From NCBI GenBank assembly GCA_017303795.1, contig JAFLBR010000002.1:310001-374000 (forward strand): a DNA stretch of 64,000 nt, in the 5' to 3' direction. Source of the stretch: Cytophagales bacterium (GTDB taxonomy: Bacteria > Bacteroidota > Bacteroidia > Cytophagales > Cyclobacteriaceae). A program made the position numbers and the translations under genes. The notes below the pieces were generated by a model that made no database searches, was not told where the DNA came from, and saw only the letters and a program-made list of their open reading frames with translations. Shown one piece after another: positions 52,915 through 63,152 of this stretch. How positions within the stretch are numbered: position 1 is the first letter of the stretch; every line of letters begins with the position of its first letter.

Positions 52915-54261
52915 TCAATTGGTTAATTCACCATTTTTATCCATTCTCATTAAAAAAACTGAAGCGTACCCACTTAAGGTGTTGGTACCACATACTATAA
53001 TGTCGCCATTGCTGGCCTCGGTAACCCCTGCAGGGTCATCATCGCCAGTTCCACCCATAGTTTTAATCCAGACTATATCGCCAATAGCATTAACCTTGAT
53101 TATAAAAAGGTCTTTGCCACCATTACCTTTCTGGGGCGTGGTAGTCATAGTGCCTACCAAAACAAACCCGCCATCGCTGGTGGCGGTAATGGCTTTGCCT
53201 TCGTCAAGTATTTCGGAGTTATCCTTGTTTTGAGGAGTTGTATTGAAAGAACCAATTCCGTCAAAGTATCGATCGCTGCCGGGAATGATAGTACCATTGG
53301 AGGCCACTCTTAAAAAGAATATGTTTCCTTTCGAGCCATCGGTAATCTGGCTGTAGGTACCCACTACACCATAACCAAAGGCCGGTGATGAGGCCGGTTG
53401 AATATCGGCAGGTAAAAACAATTGCGTGCTGGTTTCGCCAGCCTGGCTAAAGTTTATCGGAACAGATTGTTCCTGTACATAAGGTATGGCCAGATAAGAT
53501 GAAGTAAAATCGCCTTGCACATCGGCAACGGCAGTAGCCCAGATAATGTTGCCGTTTGACGCATGGACGGATTTAGCATTAGAGTAGGTATTAGCGAGAA
53601 GCGGATAAGTTTTAAACCAGGAACTATCTTTACTTTGTGTTAGGCCATAAAGCATTTGCTCTTCTGGTGCATTTTGCTGGTTTACAATACCGCGTTTGAA
53701 TGTCCCCAAGACAATAGCTTCACCATTCTCAGTAAGATTTACCGGGCCGCCAAAGTAATCATCCTTAACAGGGTGATTTAGAGAAAGATCTTGCTTATCA
53801 GTAATGTATAATCTATTTCTTGTTTCTGCGAAATTAGCATTAAGTACAAGCACAGCCATCGAAGAAATACTAACATTAGCTGCCTGATCAACATTGGGGT
53901 TTATAATTATACTATCGCCCACAACAATGAAACCATTTAAAGCTCCCCCATTTACTAAAGGCTTAAATGATTTGGCTGTTATGTTATCATATTTATGGTA
54001 GTCGCCAATCCTGATTCCGATCTCATCCGTTTCAAATAGAATAGTTTGATTGATGGTACTGCTATTTGAAGGTGAAACCATGTTGGCCAATACTGCAAAA
54101 CCGCCCGGTATTTTTTCAATGGCGGCAGCTGTCATGGAGTAGGGGCCTTCGTAAAATTTCAGGAAAGTATTTCGCGGTGCCGGATCGGCATTATCCAGGT
54201 TCTTGCAAGTGGTGAGCAAGAACGCAGTTGCGAATAGTATAAAGGTGTTTATCTTTTTCAT
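52915..54261 (-). CDS. Lipoprotein, probably beta-propeller-like, unknown function
   Basis: 448 residues. MKKINTFILFATAFLLTTCK is a lipoprotein signal with lipobox LTTC. Repeated segments resemble the blades of the propellers in Bacteroidota surface proteins: IPGGFAVLANMVSPSN, ATSDGGFVLVGTMT, GDIVWIKTMGGTGDDDPAGV and ASNGDIIVCGTNT. It overlaps the beta-barrel gene by 4 bases (ATGA) and its stop overlaps the start region of the giant protein gene, so it may be a partner or anchor of that protein. Confidence 0.8.
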   Translation of the reverse strand: MKKINTFILFATAFLLTTCKNLDNADPAPRNTFLKFYEGPYSMTAAAIEKIPGGFAVLANMVSPSNSSTINQTILFETDEIGIRIGDYHKYDNITAKSFKPLVNGGALNGFIVVGDSIIINPNVDQAANVSISSMAVLVLNANFAETRNRLYITDKQDLSLNHPVKDDYFGGPVNLTENGEAIVLGTFKRGIVNQQNAPEEQMLYGLTQSKDSSWFKTYPLLANTYSNAKSVHASNGNIIWATAVADVQGDFTSSYLAIPYVQEQSVPINFSQAGETSTQLFLPADIQPASSPAFGYGVVGTYSQITDGSKGNIFFLRVASNGTIIPGSDRYFDGIGSFNTTPQNKDNSEILDEGKAITATSDGGFVLVGTMTTTPQKGNGGKDLFIIKVNAIGDIVWIKTMGGTGDDDPAGVTEASNGDIIVCGTNTLSGYASVFLMRMDKNGELTN

Positions 54262-55334
54262 GAACGGTTGCGTAGCTTCTTGGGATTAAACATGTTGATA
54301 ATGTATGACCCCTGTATGGCCAGAGATGAAAGTTTGAAGACAGGATCGGCATAATATTGCCCCCAGGTGGCTTGCTGATTTTCAAAAGCAGTTTCGGACG
54401 AACTGATGCGCGATAAGCCGTGTGAATACCGCACTTCCAAAACTACATACCCGCCTCCGGCTTTTGTTTTTATTCCGGTAGCAATCAAGGCACTAAGGTT
54501 TATTTTTTCGCGTGTTAGATCGAAAGAAGTTTCGGGCAAGGCGGCTGCTTCATCGCGAAAGCGCTCGGATCGTAACGTGCCATTACCCATCAGGTAGCCA
54601 ACAGAAAACCCACCGGCTACATAGGGATTTAGTTTTTCATTTTGCAGATAGTTGTACTGCAAACTTATAGGCATGGTAAGCCAGTTCTGCGATTCAACAC
54701 CCTGTAGGGTTTGAAACAATTCTACATTGTCTGCATTAAGGCCACGACTTACCTTTTGTTCAAGTTCAAATTTATGTTGCGTATAGAGTAGTTCACCGTG
54801 CAAGGTTAGTTTATAGTGTTTGATTTTTCCAAGCCGTAAAGGAACATCAGCCGATGCTCCAAACTGAATACCAATTGCATATTTGTATTTGCTGGATGCA
54901 TCGTTTACGGCTGAGATGGTATTTACTACATTTGGCTGGCTTGCATTTACGCCCAGTGCTGCACCAATGCGATAAATTTCTTTTGTGCGAAAAGTTCTAT
55001 ACAATGCTACAAACTCGGCCGGGTCAACTGCCTCATTAATTTTAAAGTAGTTATCCGTTTGCAAAAGCTTAAGCATGGTCTCGTCTGCTTTGCCGGGTTC
55101 TTCCAGGTAGATGTAGGTAAGTGTTAATAGTTTTAACAGACTTACGTGTTCGGCCTGACCGCACGCGGCCGAAGTACTGCTCAGTGCTTTGTTGATCAGG
55201 TCTTCCAGCTCATGTAATCGACCTTGATCGTAAACTGATTGAGCCAGTCGTACGGATTGAGCGCAGGAGGTGGTTTGAGCCGATGCACCCCAGGTAAGGG
55301 CAACGAAAATCAGAATCAGGTAAAATTTCTTCAT
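54258..55334 (-). CDS. Outer-membrane beta-barrel protein with N-terminal helical region
   Basis: 358 residues. Sec signal MKKFYLILIFVALTWGASAQ. Residues about 25-115 are helical and TPR-like (AQSVYDQGRLHELEDLINKA, then LLTLTYIYLEEPGKADETML). From about 120 the alternating pattern (YRIGAALGVNAS, AIGIQFGASADVPL, LTLHGELLYTQHKFEL, MPISLQYNYL, NPYVAGGFSVGYLMG) is that of a PorT-like eight-to-ten-strand barrel. It begins 3 bases after the STAND gene and overlaps the lipoprotein gene by 4 bases. Confidence 0.85.
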   Translation of the reverse strand: MKKFYLILIFVALTWGASAQTTSCAQSVRLAQSVYDQGRLHELEDLINKALSSTSAACGQAEHVSLLKLLTLTYIYLEEPGKADETMLKLLQTDNYFKINEAVDPAEFVALYRTFRTKEIYRIGAALGVNASQPNVVNTISAVNDASSKYKYAIGIQFGASADVPLRLGKIKHYKLTLHGELLYTQHKFELEQKVSRGLNADNVELFQTLQGVESQNWLTMPISLQYNYLQNEKLNPYVAGGFSVGYLMGNGTLRSERFRDEAAALPETSFDLTREKINLSALIATGIKTKAGGGYVVLEVRYSHGLSRISSSETAFENQQATWGQYYADPVFKLSSLAIQGSYIINMFNPKKLRNRS

Positions 55335-55337
55335 AGA

Positions 55338-58300
55338 TTATTTCCCCGCTTTTTTGGTGTTGGTTAAGCGTGCTTCTATACCTGGATAGTTTTCACAGGT
55401 TTTCTGCCACGGATAATCTTCCAGGTTACCCACGTAAATTTCCCACTCATCTTTACTGAGATTTCGTTTTACTCTTTCGCAAAGCAGTGATGACATCCCA
55501 TTAAAGTCGGTAGGGTAGGCGTGAATAGTTTGGTCAATTCCTTTTACGGTTTCGCGCACACTGTTAATACCGGCTAATAATTGCGAATCGTCTGGCGAGA
55601 AGGTTACACTCCAAACCCAATCGTGGTCGCTAACCGTAATGGGTTGTTCATTCAGTTTCCTGAAGTTCCAGAGTCTTACAGAATAGTCCTTACTGGCTGA
55701 TGCCATAAATGTTCCGGCATGGTTAAACTTAATGTCTTCAATCTGTGAAGAGTGACCGGGTAAATCGCGAATAACAATTCCATTACTCACAATTTTTAAC
55801 AATCCGTTTCGGCTACCCACTACAATCTGGCGGCCATCGGGTGCAAAACATACAGCCGACAAACCATTGGAGATATTAACTTTTGTAACGGCAAAGTTTT
55901 TATTGATATCCCAAACGTACAGGTTGCCTTTATCGCCTGCGCCTGCCAGCAGAGTTCCATTCTCATTCAGATCAAGCGATACAATTTTTTCATCTGACTT
56001 GATAACTTCTTTTGTTGTAGTTAAATCAGAAAACTTTATGCTATGACCAGAGTTATCGCGGGCATAGAAGCCTTTACCATCTGGTGTGAAGTGGATGTTC
56101 TCGATGTTATGCTTAAAGCCGGGTATCTTCTTAACCGGAGTGGACGGATTACGCAGATCATACAGTTCAGCATAATTCGATTCAGGATTTGATGGGAATA
56201 AGCCACCAGCAATCAGCGTATTTCCATCCGGGCTGGTATCTAACGTAAACACCATATAATCCAGTCGCTTGTCTACAATCATTTCTGCATTCCATTGTTT
56301 GTTGGCATAGTTCCAGCGAATAATGCGACCATCACTTCCGCCCGAGTAGATGTGATTGCCTTTGCCATGTGTTTCTAATGCGCGGGCCGCTCCATTGGTG
56401 TGGGCCTGCAAACTTTTGGTAAGGGGTTCTTCCCAATTTTTTAAGGCTGTATATAAACCACCGTACACATCGCTGTTATATTCATAACCACCATATTTTT
56501 TATTGAACATGTAGGCTTGCTGCGCAACTAAGCCTTCCAATGCAAGGTCGTTGCCCAGTTCTTTGGATTTAATGGCCATTGCTTTTGCAGCTGCGAGGTA
56601 TTTTTCACGCTCTGCGCGTTCCGCGTTGCGGTCTGCACGTTCAGCATTGGCTACTGCTTTTTTCTCATTATCAATAGCGAGTTTTTCCTTTTCTTCAGCT
56701 CTACTCTTTTGTTTCAAAGCTTCTGCTTCTTGCTCTCTTGCTCTTTGTTCATTTTCTTCCGCTTTCTTTCGTTGCTCTGCTTCAGCAATTTGAGCCGCTT
56801 CCGCCTCTAGCTTAGCTTTCTCTGCAGCTTCTTGTGCAATTCTTGCCTTATCTCTTTCTTCTTCAGCAATCTTTTGCTGCTTTAGTGCTTCTACAGCATT
56901 GTTTTCAGCGGTAATTTTCTGTCTGTTCGCCTCCGCCTGCTGCACAAACGCATACACAAACGCAATCAGGGCTATACCAGCCAGTGTACCAAACACAATT
57001 GCGGTAATGCGGGCGCGTTGCAACTTGCGCTTAGCTTCCAGTTCTTTTATCCGTTGCTCGGTATCAAATTCTTTCTTGGAGTATTCCAGAAAGATCATGG
57101 TACGCTCAAAGGCCGGATGGTAGCGCTGGCCCCAGACCAAAGTAGGTTTGTGTTTGGCTTGCCAGTTAAGCGCTAATTGTAAATCGGGTGGGCGCCACAA
57201 GCCGGCTTTGCCTACCTGATATTGCCCCGCAGCTTCGGCCAAACGCAAATACATTTGCACGGCTTCACTCTCGTCATCCACCCAATTTTTCAAGCGCACC
57301 CAAATGCGCATCAAACTTTCGTGCGAGATGTCGATCATCGACTTTGAGCCTAACTCTATACCATAAGCCGGTGTTAACAACGAGCGACCGGGCTCGCGGA
57401 ATTTTTCGATTACGGCCACTACATCTGCTTCCGATACATCGGCAATAGAAGCAATTTCATTTAAGCGCGTGGGTCTTCGAATACCAAAGTTCTCGCCTCG
57501 CTTTTCGGTAATGGCTTTGAATAGAATTTCGCAGATGCGTTGTTGCTCTTCATCCAATTCGTCATACGCTTCGTTGGCATGCATCGAAAGCGCTTCTGAC
57601 ATGGTACCGATGGCCTCATAATGTTTCAGGTCAACCGGCTCGCCATCATAATCGCGATACTTTGCCCAATAACTCCATGTGCGCATTAACGCGTGTTGCA
57701 GAATAGGGAGCTGATCGGGGTTGTCGCCCAAATCGTTTAGCAATTGTTGTGTTAACCGCGGAGTAATTTTAGCATTACCCACAGCCACCGGGCCTTCTAC
57801 GGCTCTGCGTTTCTGATCGCGCGTCATTTGCGGAATCAGGTAGTGGCTATCGTTAATCTTGCGGGTTAGTTCAGGAAACTGCGCACACTCACCAATAAAA
57901 TCCGAGCGCATGGTAATGGCTACATAGATGGGTGCATCTTCATAGTTAACCGCTTCCATTAACAGGTTAATGAAGGCAAGCGATTCGTTTACGGAATTGG
58001 GATCGGTGCTGTCTTTAAACCGGAAAAGTTCTTCAAACTGATCGACCAGAATTAAATAGTTTATGTCTTCTTTTCTACGCGATTGCTGAATGGCTTCCAC
58101 CAAACCCAACGAGCTACTTCTTTGTAAAGTAGAAACAATAGTGCGTTTTATTTTTTTATCCTCAACATCGGCAGCGTTATAATCTTTAACAGTTTTAAGA
58201 AGCGATTCTGCTAAGTTATCGATGGGGCCGGCACCGGGGCGGGTAACTACTACTTCCCAATTGGGGCTGGCATCAGTTAAAAATCCGCCATAGAGAATAG

Positions 58301-58514
58301 GAAGTACACCACAATAAATGAAAGATGACTTACCACTTCCGGAAGGACCAATAACGCCCACAAACCGGCTCTTGGAAAGTTTGAGCAGCACTTCATCGCT
58401 CTGGCCTTCGCGACCAAAGAACAAATGGCTCTCTTCAATTTTGAATGGCCGCAGACCGGGGAAAGGGTTTACCGTTCCTACCAGTGTGCCATGTTCGTCT
58501 ACCATCTGGCTCAT
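55338..58514 (-). CDS. nSTAND-type NTPase with membrane helix, coiled coil and WD40 propeller
   Basis: 1058 residues. The N-terminal NPFPGLRPFKIEESHLFFGR and Walker A GPSGSGKSS (56-64), with Walker B YLILVDQFEELF (153-164), identify an nSTAND1-type P-loop NTPase (about 15-440). A membrane helix follows at about 503-524 (ITAIVFGTLAGIALIAFVYA). A long Ala/Glu/Lys coiled coil occupies about 525-650. Seven WD40 repeats fill about 700-1045, for example GGSDGRIIRWN, GAGDKGNLYVWD and SASKDYSVRLWN. The topology puts the NTPase and, probably, the propeller on opposite sides of the membrane. STAND proteins act as signal-triggered oligomerising switches. It lies 3 bases after the TIR-like gene. Confidence 0.93.
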   Translation of the reverse strand: MSQMVDEHGTLVGTVNPFPGLRPFKIEESHLFFGREGQSDEVLLKLSKSRFVGVIGPSGSGKSSFIYCGVLPILYGGFLTDASPNWEVVVTRPGAGPIDNLAESLLKTVKDYNAADVEDKKIKRTIVSTLQRSSSLGLVEAIQQSRRKEDINYLILVDQFEELFRFKDSTDPNSVNESLAFINLLMEAVNYEDAPIYVAITMRSDFIGECAQFPELTRKINDSHYLIPQMTRDQKRRAVEGPVAVGNAKITPRLTQQLLNDLGDNPDQLPILQHALMRTWSYWAKYRDYDGEPVDLKHYEAIGTMSEALSMHANEAYDELDEEQQRICEILFKAITEKRGENFGIRRPTRLNEIASIADVSEADVVAVIEKFREPGRSLLTPAYGIELGSKSMIDISHESLMRIWVRLKNWVDDESEAVQMYLRLAEAAGQYQVGKAGLWRPPDLQLALNWQAKHKPTLVWGQRYHPAFERTMIFLEYSKKEFDTEQRIKELEAKRKLQRARITAIVFGTLAGIALIAFVYAFVQQAEANRQKITAENNAVEALKQQKIAEEERDKARIAQEAAEKAKLEAEAAQIAEAEQRKKAEENEQRAREQEAEALKQKSRAEEKEKLAIDNEKKAVANAERADRNAERAEREKYLAAAKAMAIKSKELGNDLALEGLVAQQAYMFNKKYGGYEYNSDVYGGLYTALKNWEEPLTKSLQAHTNGAARALETHGKGNHIYSGGSDGRIIRWNYANKQWNAEMIVDKRLDYMVFTLDTSPDGNTLIAGGLFPSNPESNYAELYDLRNPSTPVKKIPGFKHNIENIHFTPDGKGFYARDNSGHSIKFSDLTTTKEVIKSDEKIVSLDLNENGTLLAGAGDKGNLYVWDINKNFAVTKVNISNGLSAVCFAPDGRQIVVGSRNGLLKIVSNGIVIRDLPGHSSQIEDIKFNHAGTFMASASKDYSVRLWNFRKLNEQPITVSDHDWVWSVTFSPDDSQLLAGINSVRETVKGIDQTIHAYPTDFNGMSSLLCERVKRNLSKDEWEIYVGNLEDYPWQKTCENYPGIEARLTNTKKAGK

Positions 58515-58517
58515 AAC

Positions 58518-59954
58518 TTATGAGTTTATGTCTTGTAAAAATGTCTTGAGATTTTCGAGCGAGCGATTGGTATCGCCTGCTATCAACGTAAGGTTCTGAT
58601 TTTTGAAACCATCTAAGGTGTTATTACTGCCAGCTACAATCGCTTTGCCTTGAATGGGTTTTTTACGACCGAAGCCCGGAGCTTTCAATAAGTCGAGCAC
58701 TTTCATGCGCACCCATTGATCGTTTACTTTTCCTTTGAAGATAATAGCGCCATCGAAGTTGCGCAGGTTTTCAATGTGTTGTTTACGCACTTCCAGCAAC
58801 TCACCTTCAAAGGCAGGTATTAAAACTTTAAAGCCAGATTTTTCTATCGCTTCGCGGAAAGGGCGAACTTCAGTATCGTCAATCTTGTCATGTACGAGAT
58901 AAATAGATTTGCCACCCGATTCATCTATGCTTTTGCGCTCCTGCGATTCGATCAGTTCTTCGCGCATAATGTTTTTGAAATCTTCCAATGGGTTTTGCAA
59001 AATTTCAGCTCCTTCCTGCGCTTCGGTATCGCGTTTAAGCGTATCGATAAATGCACGTTGTTTATCGCTGGCGTTTTTTAGGTTTTGCGAAATCCAGATC
59101 AGACGCGAGAACTCGTGTTGCTTTTGTTTTTTCTCTACGGCTACTTCAGCAGAAAGCTGATTTTGAAGATCAACAATAGAACGATCGCTGCCTTCGGGTA
59201 TTTCGCCATAGGCACTACCCACCAGGTGCACTGATAGTGAGCATTCTTCTAAATCTTTGCGCACAATGCGGGTTACTTCACTTACGTGCGATGGGAGCGT
59301 GTTTTTTGGTAACACAATATACCCATGACGTTGCAACTCGCGCTTAATGATGTTTCGCTGCACCGATAAGTCGTGGCCGGTTTCAGCGAGGTAAATAGAC
59401 TTACGTTTGTAAATATTCTTTACGGATGATTTTGCATCACCTTCATTCAGAATCATTAATGCTTCGTGAATGTCGTAAGCCAAATCAACCAACTTCATCC
59501 AATATTGTTTCTCGGCTTCCTGACTAAAAAAATCGGAGTACTCTTTTTGTAAACCTGTTTCGGTATCGAGTTGATACATTTCATAACCAAGCAAATCGCG
59601 CAAGCGGGGTGGTTGTTCTTGTATAGAAAGCGGAGCCTTCATTACTTTAAACACGCGATTGATTTTAGATTCGGAAGAGTTTTTATAAAACGTTTCTAAA
59701 TTATCAAGGCAACGACCGGAGAGTGCAAACTCTTTAGTAACAATGGGTACCAGAATAGCCGCATTATTTAATGCCGGAGCTGTGGCAGAATCAAATTCTG
59801 ATTTAAGAATAATGTTAGGCTTGGTGCCTTGCACTTGCGTGAGCATCAGTTCCAGAAATTTTCTGAACTGTGTAACCCAACCCGTTTCCGTTTTCTGGGC
59901 GGTTTCATTGTCCTTCTCGGCAAATGTTATCAGTACGTCAATTTCAAAAGCCAT
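58518..59954 (-). CDS. Protein with three TIR-like modules
   Basis: 478 residues, soluble. Residues 1-130 (FEIDVLITFAEKDNETAQ, ALNNAAILVPIVTKEFALSG, RCLDNLETFY) follow the TIR fold. Residues about 185-290 (KSIYLAETGHDLSVQRNIIK, GYIVLPKN, CSLSVHLVGSAYG) and about 348-475 (KSIYLVHDKIDDTEVRPFRE, GFKVLIPAFEGE, FDGAIIFKG) are two further TIR-like, DUF4062-type modules. In the first module the position of the NADase Glu (usually WCxxEL) reads RCLDNL, so catalytic activity is doubtful; E87 is two residues further on. It is encoded directly upstream of the STAND NTPase and probably works with it. Confidence 0.82.
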   Translation of the reverse strand: MAFEIDVLITFAEKDNETAQKTETGWVTQFRKFLELMLTQVQGTKPNIILKSEFDSATAPALNNAAILVPIVTKEFALSGRCLDNLETFYKNSSESKINRVFKVMKAPLSIQEQPPRLRDLLGYEMYQLDTETGLQKEYSDFFSQEAEKQYWMKLVDLAYDIHEALMILNEGDAKSSVKNIYKRKSIYLAETGHDLSVQRNIIKRELQRHGYIVLPKNTLPSHVSEVTRIVRKDLEECSLSVHLVGSAYGEIPEGSDRSIVDLQNQLSAEVAVEKKQKQHEFSRLIWISQNLKNASDKQRAFIDTLKRDTEAQEGAEILQNPLEDFKNIMREELIESQERKSIDESGGKSIYLVHDKIDDTEVRPFREAIEKSGFKVLIPAFEGELLEVRKQHIENLRNFDGAIIFKGKVNDQWVRMKVLDLLKAPGFGRKKPIQGKAIVAGSNNTLDGFKNQNLTLIAGDTNRSLENLKTFLQDINS

Positions 59955-59966
59955 AGTTTAAAAAAT

Positions 59967-62900
59967 TTAGTTTGCAGGTTGTTTTTCGGGTTGTTCGGTA
60001 ATGTTGTGTATAAGGCCCTGGGCCAGTTCGTGGTGGTTGGCCAAAACGAAATAGAAATCAATAAGACTTATTTTAAAAATAACACTTCGCTCTTGTGCAT
60101 GCACTTGGCTGATAGTAGGGGTAGGGCCTTCCTGAAACAAATCGCCATATACAGCACCCGGTTTCAAATCCATAATAGTTTGACCTTCATTCAGCAATTG
60201 TGCTTTACCATGTGCCATTATTAAAATAGGCATCTCTTCTGTTTGCGGAATGTTAAGCTTCTCGTTTGCCTTAAGAGTAATCGGTTGAATCTTATCCGAC
60301 AAATCACTTAATACTTTTCCCTGAATGTGATAGAATGCCGGAATAGATTTAATGAGCATGATCATTTCAATGTAAAGGAAGAACCCATCATCTAATCCAT
60401 CCAGCAGTTGATTACTTTCTATTGAAGAATCAAGAAATTTTTTGTCTTTGTAAGGAAGTCTTTCAGAAATAGTCTGATAAGCAGCGTGATCTTTATTATA
60501 AATTACCCAGGCCGTTGTTTCTTGTAATAGTTTATCGCTGTTAAACATCTGGCTGATCAAGCCGCGGCTTACGCGGAAGTTGGGAATGTAAGCGCAGGCA
60601 TGCACCGCACATACTTTGGTCCACCGGTTGTTGTAATTAAAATCGCGATTAAGAATGTAGTTGATAACCTGAATAGGGTTGTAGCTTTCGCGTGGGAAGA
60701 AGGTTTGCAGGTTCTCTAATTTTTTAGGTGTTGAGGAATCATCTAAAAGTGGAATCAACTTGGGTTTTAAATCCTGATCGACAAACAAATCCAGCAACTC
60801 AAGTGCATACTGCACACTATCCGGTGTACCTAACTCAATGTTTTCTTTTACTAATTGTACTGATTCCGGATCGTACACCAACGAAAGCAGCAAACTGAGA
60901 TGATCGTAGTTATCGCGAACTTCTTCGCGCAAGGCTTCGCGAAGATATTTGTAAATAGGTTCGTCTGGTAATTCATGCAAAGCTGCCAGGTTCCATAGCG
61001 TTTTGCTCATCTCGGCATCCAGCAAATCTTTTACGGCCAATGCTTCGCGGCCGCTTGCGCGATAGTTGATAAAGCGAAGCGAATACAAAATTTGTTTTAC
61101 GATGCGCTTATCGGGATAGTCTATTTTTTTCCAAAGCAATTGTAAACTTTCCTGGCCGGGAATATGCCCGATAATCTGAATAAGTTTCAGCATCACCAGA
61201 TCGTTCTGCCCCGATTTATGAAAGGCAGTTTCCAAAACCGGAAGCACTGCTGCGCCAGCTTCTTTCAATGCCGATGCAGCCTGATGCGCATAACGAGGCG
61301 AGGCCAGGAGTTCGATTAGTACATTCCAGGTTTCGGGGCGTTTTACTTTGCGGGCAGTAAGCAAGGCTTCGGTTCTTACTTTGGGGTCAGCATCGCGCAT
61401 TAATTCCAACAGAATGAAAATGGTTTTCTGATTGGTAAGTTTGCGCATTAACTTAGCAGCCAGTAACCGGTCGGTTTGTTTAACCGATTTACTCAGCTTC
61501 ATTAGTTTTTCTACCGGTATCGAAAGCAGGTCGCTGTCTTCGGCCATGCCTGCCGCTTGCGAGGCTAAGCCTTTTATTTCATTATCGGCAGCTAAGATGC
61601 CAAGCTCTTCAATTTTCTTACGCGCAAACAGCGATACTTTTTTAGAGGGACTATCAGCCAGTTGCATTAAAGATGTTTCGAACAAGGCTGGCTCTAACTT
61701 CTCCATCAACTTAAGTCCGTAAATAATTTTCTCTTCGGCTGTACTACGAACTTCTTTTTCAAGCACACTATCTAAAGTGTATTCTCTAACTAAGTTTTTC
61801 TTTACAGTCGATTTATTTTTTACCAGCGAACTCTGTAACGTCTCGCGATAGCCCTTGTGCATGCGGTTGGAAGTCCAATACCACAAGCCCAGCACGGGAA
61901 GCGTAAAGGCAGTAACCGATAACACGGTGAAAATATCGAACGAATTGATTAACACGATGGCACCCCCGGCAATAGCACTGGCCAGTGCAGTTACAGTACC
62001 TTCAATTTTAGTTTGCGCATCAATGCTGATGGAGCGATCGATGGGAACATAGAAAAATTTGAAGGTTGGGTTATCCAAGGCCTCGCGTAGCGAGTTGATA
62101 AACAACTTACTCATGGCCACGGCAATGAAGAAGAACGTTATGGTACTCTTTTCTCCTGAGGTAAGGTCGTAACCAAAGTAAGAACCCAGTGCAAAGGCAG
62201 CTCCGGTAAAAATGAGGAGGATAACCGGATTAATCAGCAATGAAATACGTAAGCCATAATCCTGGTTAATGCGGTTGGTAACAAACGTAGTAAACAAGAA
62301 ACTGAAGACCACCACCGTTGCTTCAAACAGACTTAGGAAGGTGGCCAGTTGGTCATTATCTAGTTTGCCGTTTTCAGTGTATTGTATAGTGATGGCATTA
62401 AAGAATGCATAGTCCACAAATCGCAACGCAATAAGCGATACAATGATAAAGAGCGAAAGCGTGATGATATACTTGTTGGTAAGAAACTGCCCGATAGAAA
62501 GTTTCTTGATTTCGGATTCGCTTTTGATAGCTCGTTTACCGGCTGCCAGATACTTGCGCGACAGTACAATAAACAATACTAGATAGCCGGTTATACTCAC
62601 CAGTCCAATAGTATAAAGCGATTCAGCAGCAACTCCATAACTTAATAAAATGGGGATAGAGAAGAAGGCAATGATGGCGGCTATATCGGTACCAACATCT
62701 ACGCTGCCAATTAAACGCTTGGAATCGCGCACGTTAAACATGCGGTTAAACGAACCCCAGAAAACCAGTTGGGTTACAAACGTGAAGGGGAGAATGAGTG
62801 TAAATCCAAAGTAAAAAAGTTGGTTGGTATCTTGTACATAAGGCTCACCAAATTCAATGAAGGCGGTTAACAGAATTACCAACACCAGATTAAAAACAGC

Positions 62901-63152
62901 AAGGGCCGTGAATGGTATCCGGCCCTGAAGAAAGTTGTAGAGTAAAGTTATTAAAACACCAATTCCACCCGAGATGGCAAGCGCAGCCGGCAATTGGTTT
63001 CGTTCATCAAAATGTGCCAGAAAAAGAGTTTGCGATGCAACGGCCACGGTTGCCAGAAATAGCCCCATGAGAAAACTCATGACTAAGAGTAGCGATACCT
63101 GACCGGTTTCGTCAGGTTCAACATCAAGTGCTTTCCATAGCCGTTGAAGCAT
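59967..63152 (-). CDS. NTT/MFS-like membrane protein fused to HEAT repeats and a cNMP-binding domain
   Basis: 1061 residues from ATG 63152; a GTG ten codons earlier (63182) is the only other start. Residues about 15-440 form about 12 helices resembling the nucleotide-transporter (ADP/ATP translocase) branch of MFS-like proteins, for example SVDVGTDIAAIIAFFSIPIL and FFYVPIDRSISIDAQTKIEG. Residues about 450-900 are HEAT-like helical repeats (FILLELMRDADPKVRTEALL, then KSGQNDLVMLKLIQIIGHIP). A cyclic-nucleotide-binding beta-roll closes the chain (about 950-1050; PILIMAHGKAQLLNEGQTIM, then VYGDLFQEG). First gene of the six-gene operon, 12 bases before the TIR-like gene. Confidence 0.85.
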   Translation of the reverse strand: MLQRLWKALDVEPDETGQVSLLLVMSFLMGLFLATVAVASQTLFLAHFDERNQLPAALAISGGIGVLITLLYNFLQGRIPFTALAVFNLVLVILLTAFIEFGEPYVQDTNQLFYFGFTLILPFTFVTQLVFWGSFNRMFNVRDSKRLIGSVDVGTDIAAIIAFFSIPILLSYGVAAESLYTIGLVSITGYLVLFIVLSRKYLAAGKRAIKSESEIKKLSIGQFLTNKYIITLSLFIIVSLIALRFVDYAFFNAITIQYTENGKLDNDQLATFLSLFEATVVVFSFLFTTFVTNRINQDYGLRISLLINPVILLIFTGAAFALGSYFGYDLTSGEKSTITFFFIAVAMSKLFINSLREALDNPTFKFFYVPIDRSISIDAQTKIEGTVTALASAIAGGAIVLINSFDIFTVLSVTAFTLPVLGLWYWTSNRMHKGYRETLQSSLVKNKSTVKKNLVREYTLDSVLEKEVRSTAEEKIIYGLKLMEKLEPALFETSLMQLADSPSKKVSLFARKKIEELGILAADNEIKGLASQAAGMAEDSDLLSIPVEKLMKLSKSVKQTDRLLAAKLMRKLTNQKTIFILLELMRDADPKVRTEALLTARKVKRPETWNVLIELLASPRYAHQAASALKEAGAAVLPVLETAFHKSGQNDLVMLKLIQIIGHIPGQESLQLLWKKIDYPDKRIVKQILYSLRFINYRASGREALAVKDLLDAEMSKTLWNLAALHELPDEPIYKYLREALREEVRDNYDHLSLLLSLVYDPESVQLVKENIELGTPDSVQYALELLDLFVDQDLKPKLIPLLDDSSTPKKLENLQTFFPRESYNPIQVINYILNRDFNYNNRWTKVCAVHACAYIPNFRVSRGLISQMFNSDKLLQETTAWVIYNKDHAAYQTISERLPYKDKKFLDSSIESNQLLDGLDDGFFLYIEMIMLIKSIPAFYHIQGKVLSDLSDKIQPITLKANEKLNIPQTEEMPILIMAHGKAQLLNEGQTIMDLKPGAVYGDLFQEGPTPTISQVHAQERSVIFKISLIDFYFVLANHHELAQGLIHNITEQPEKQPAN

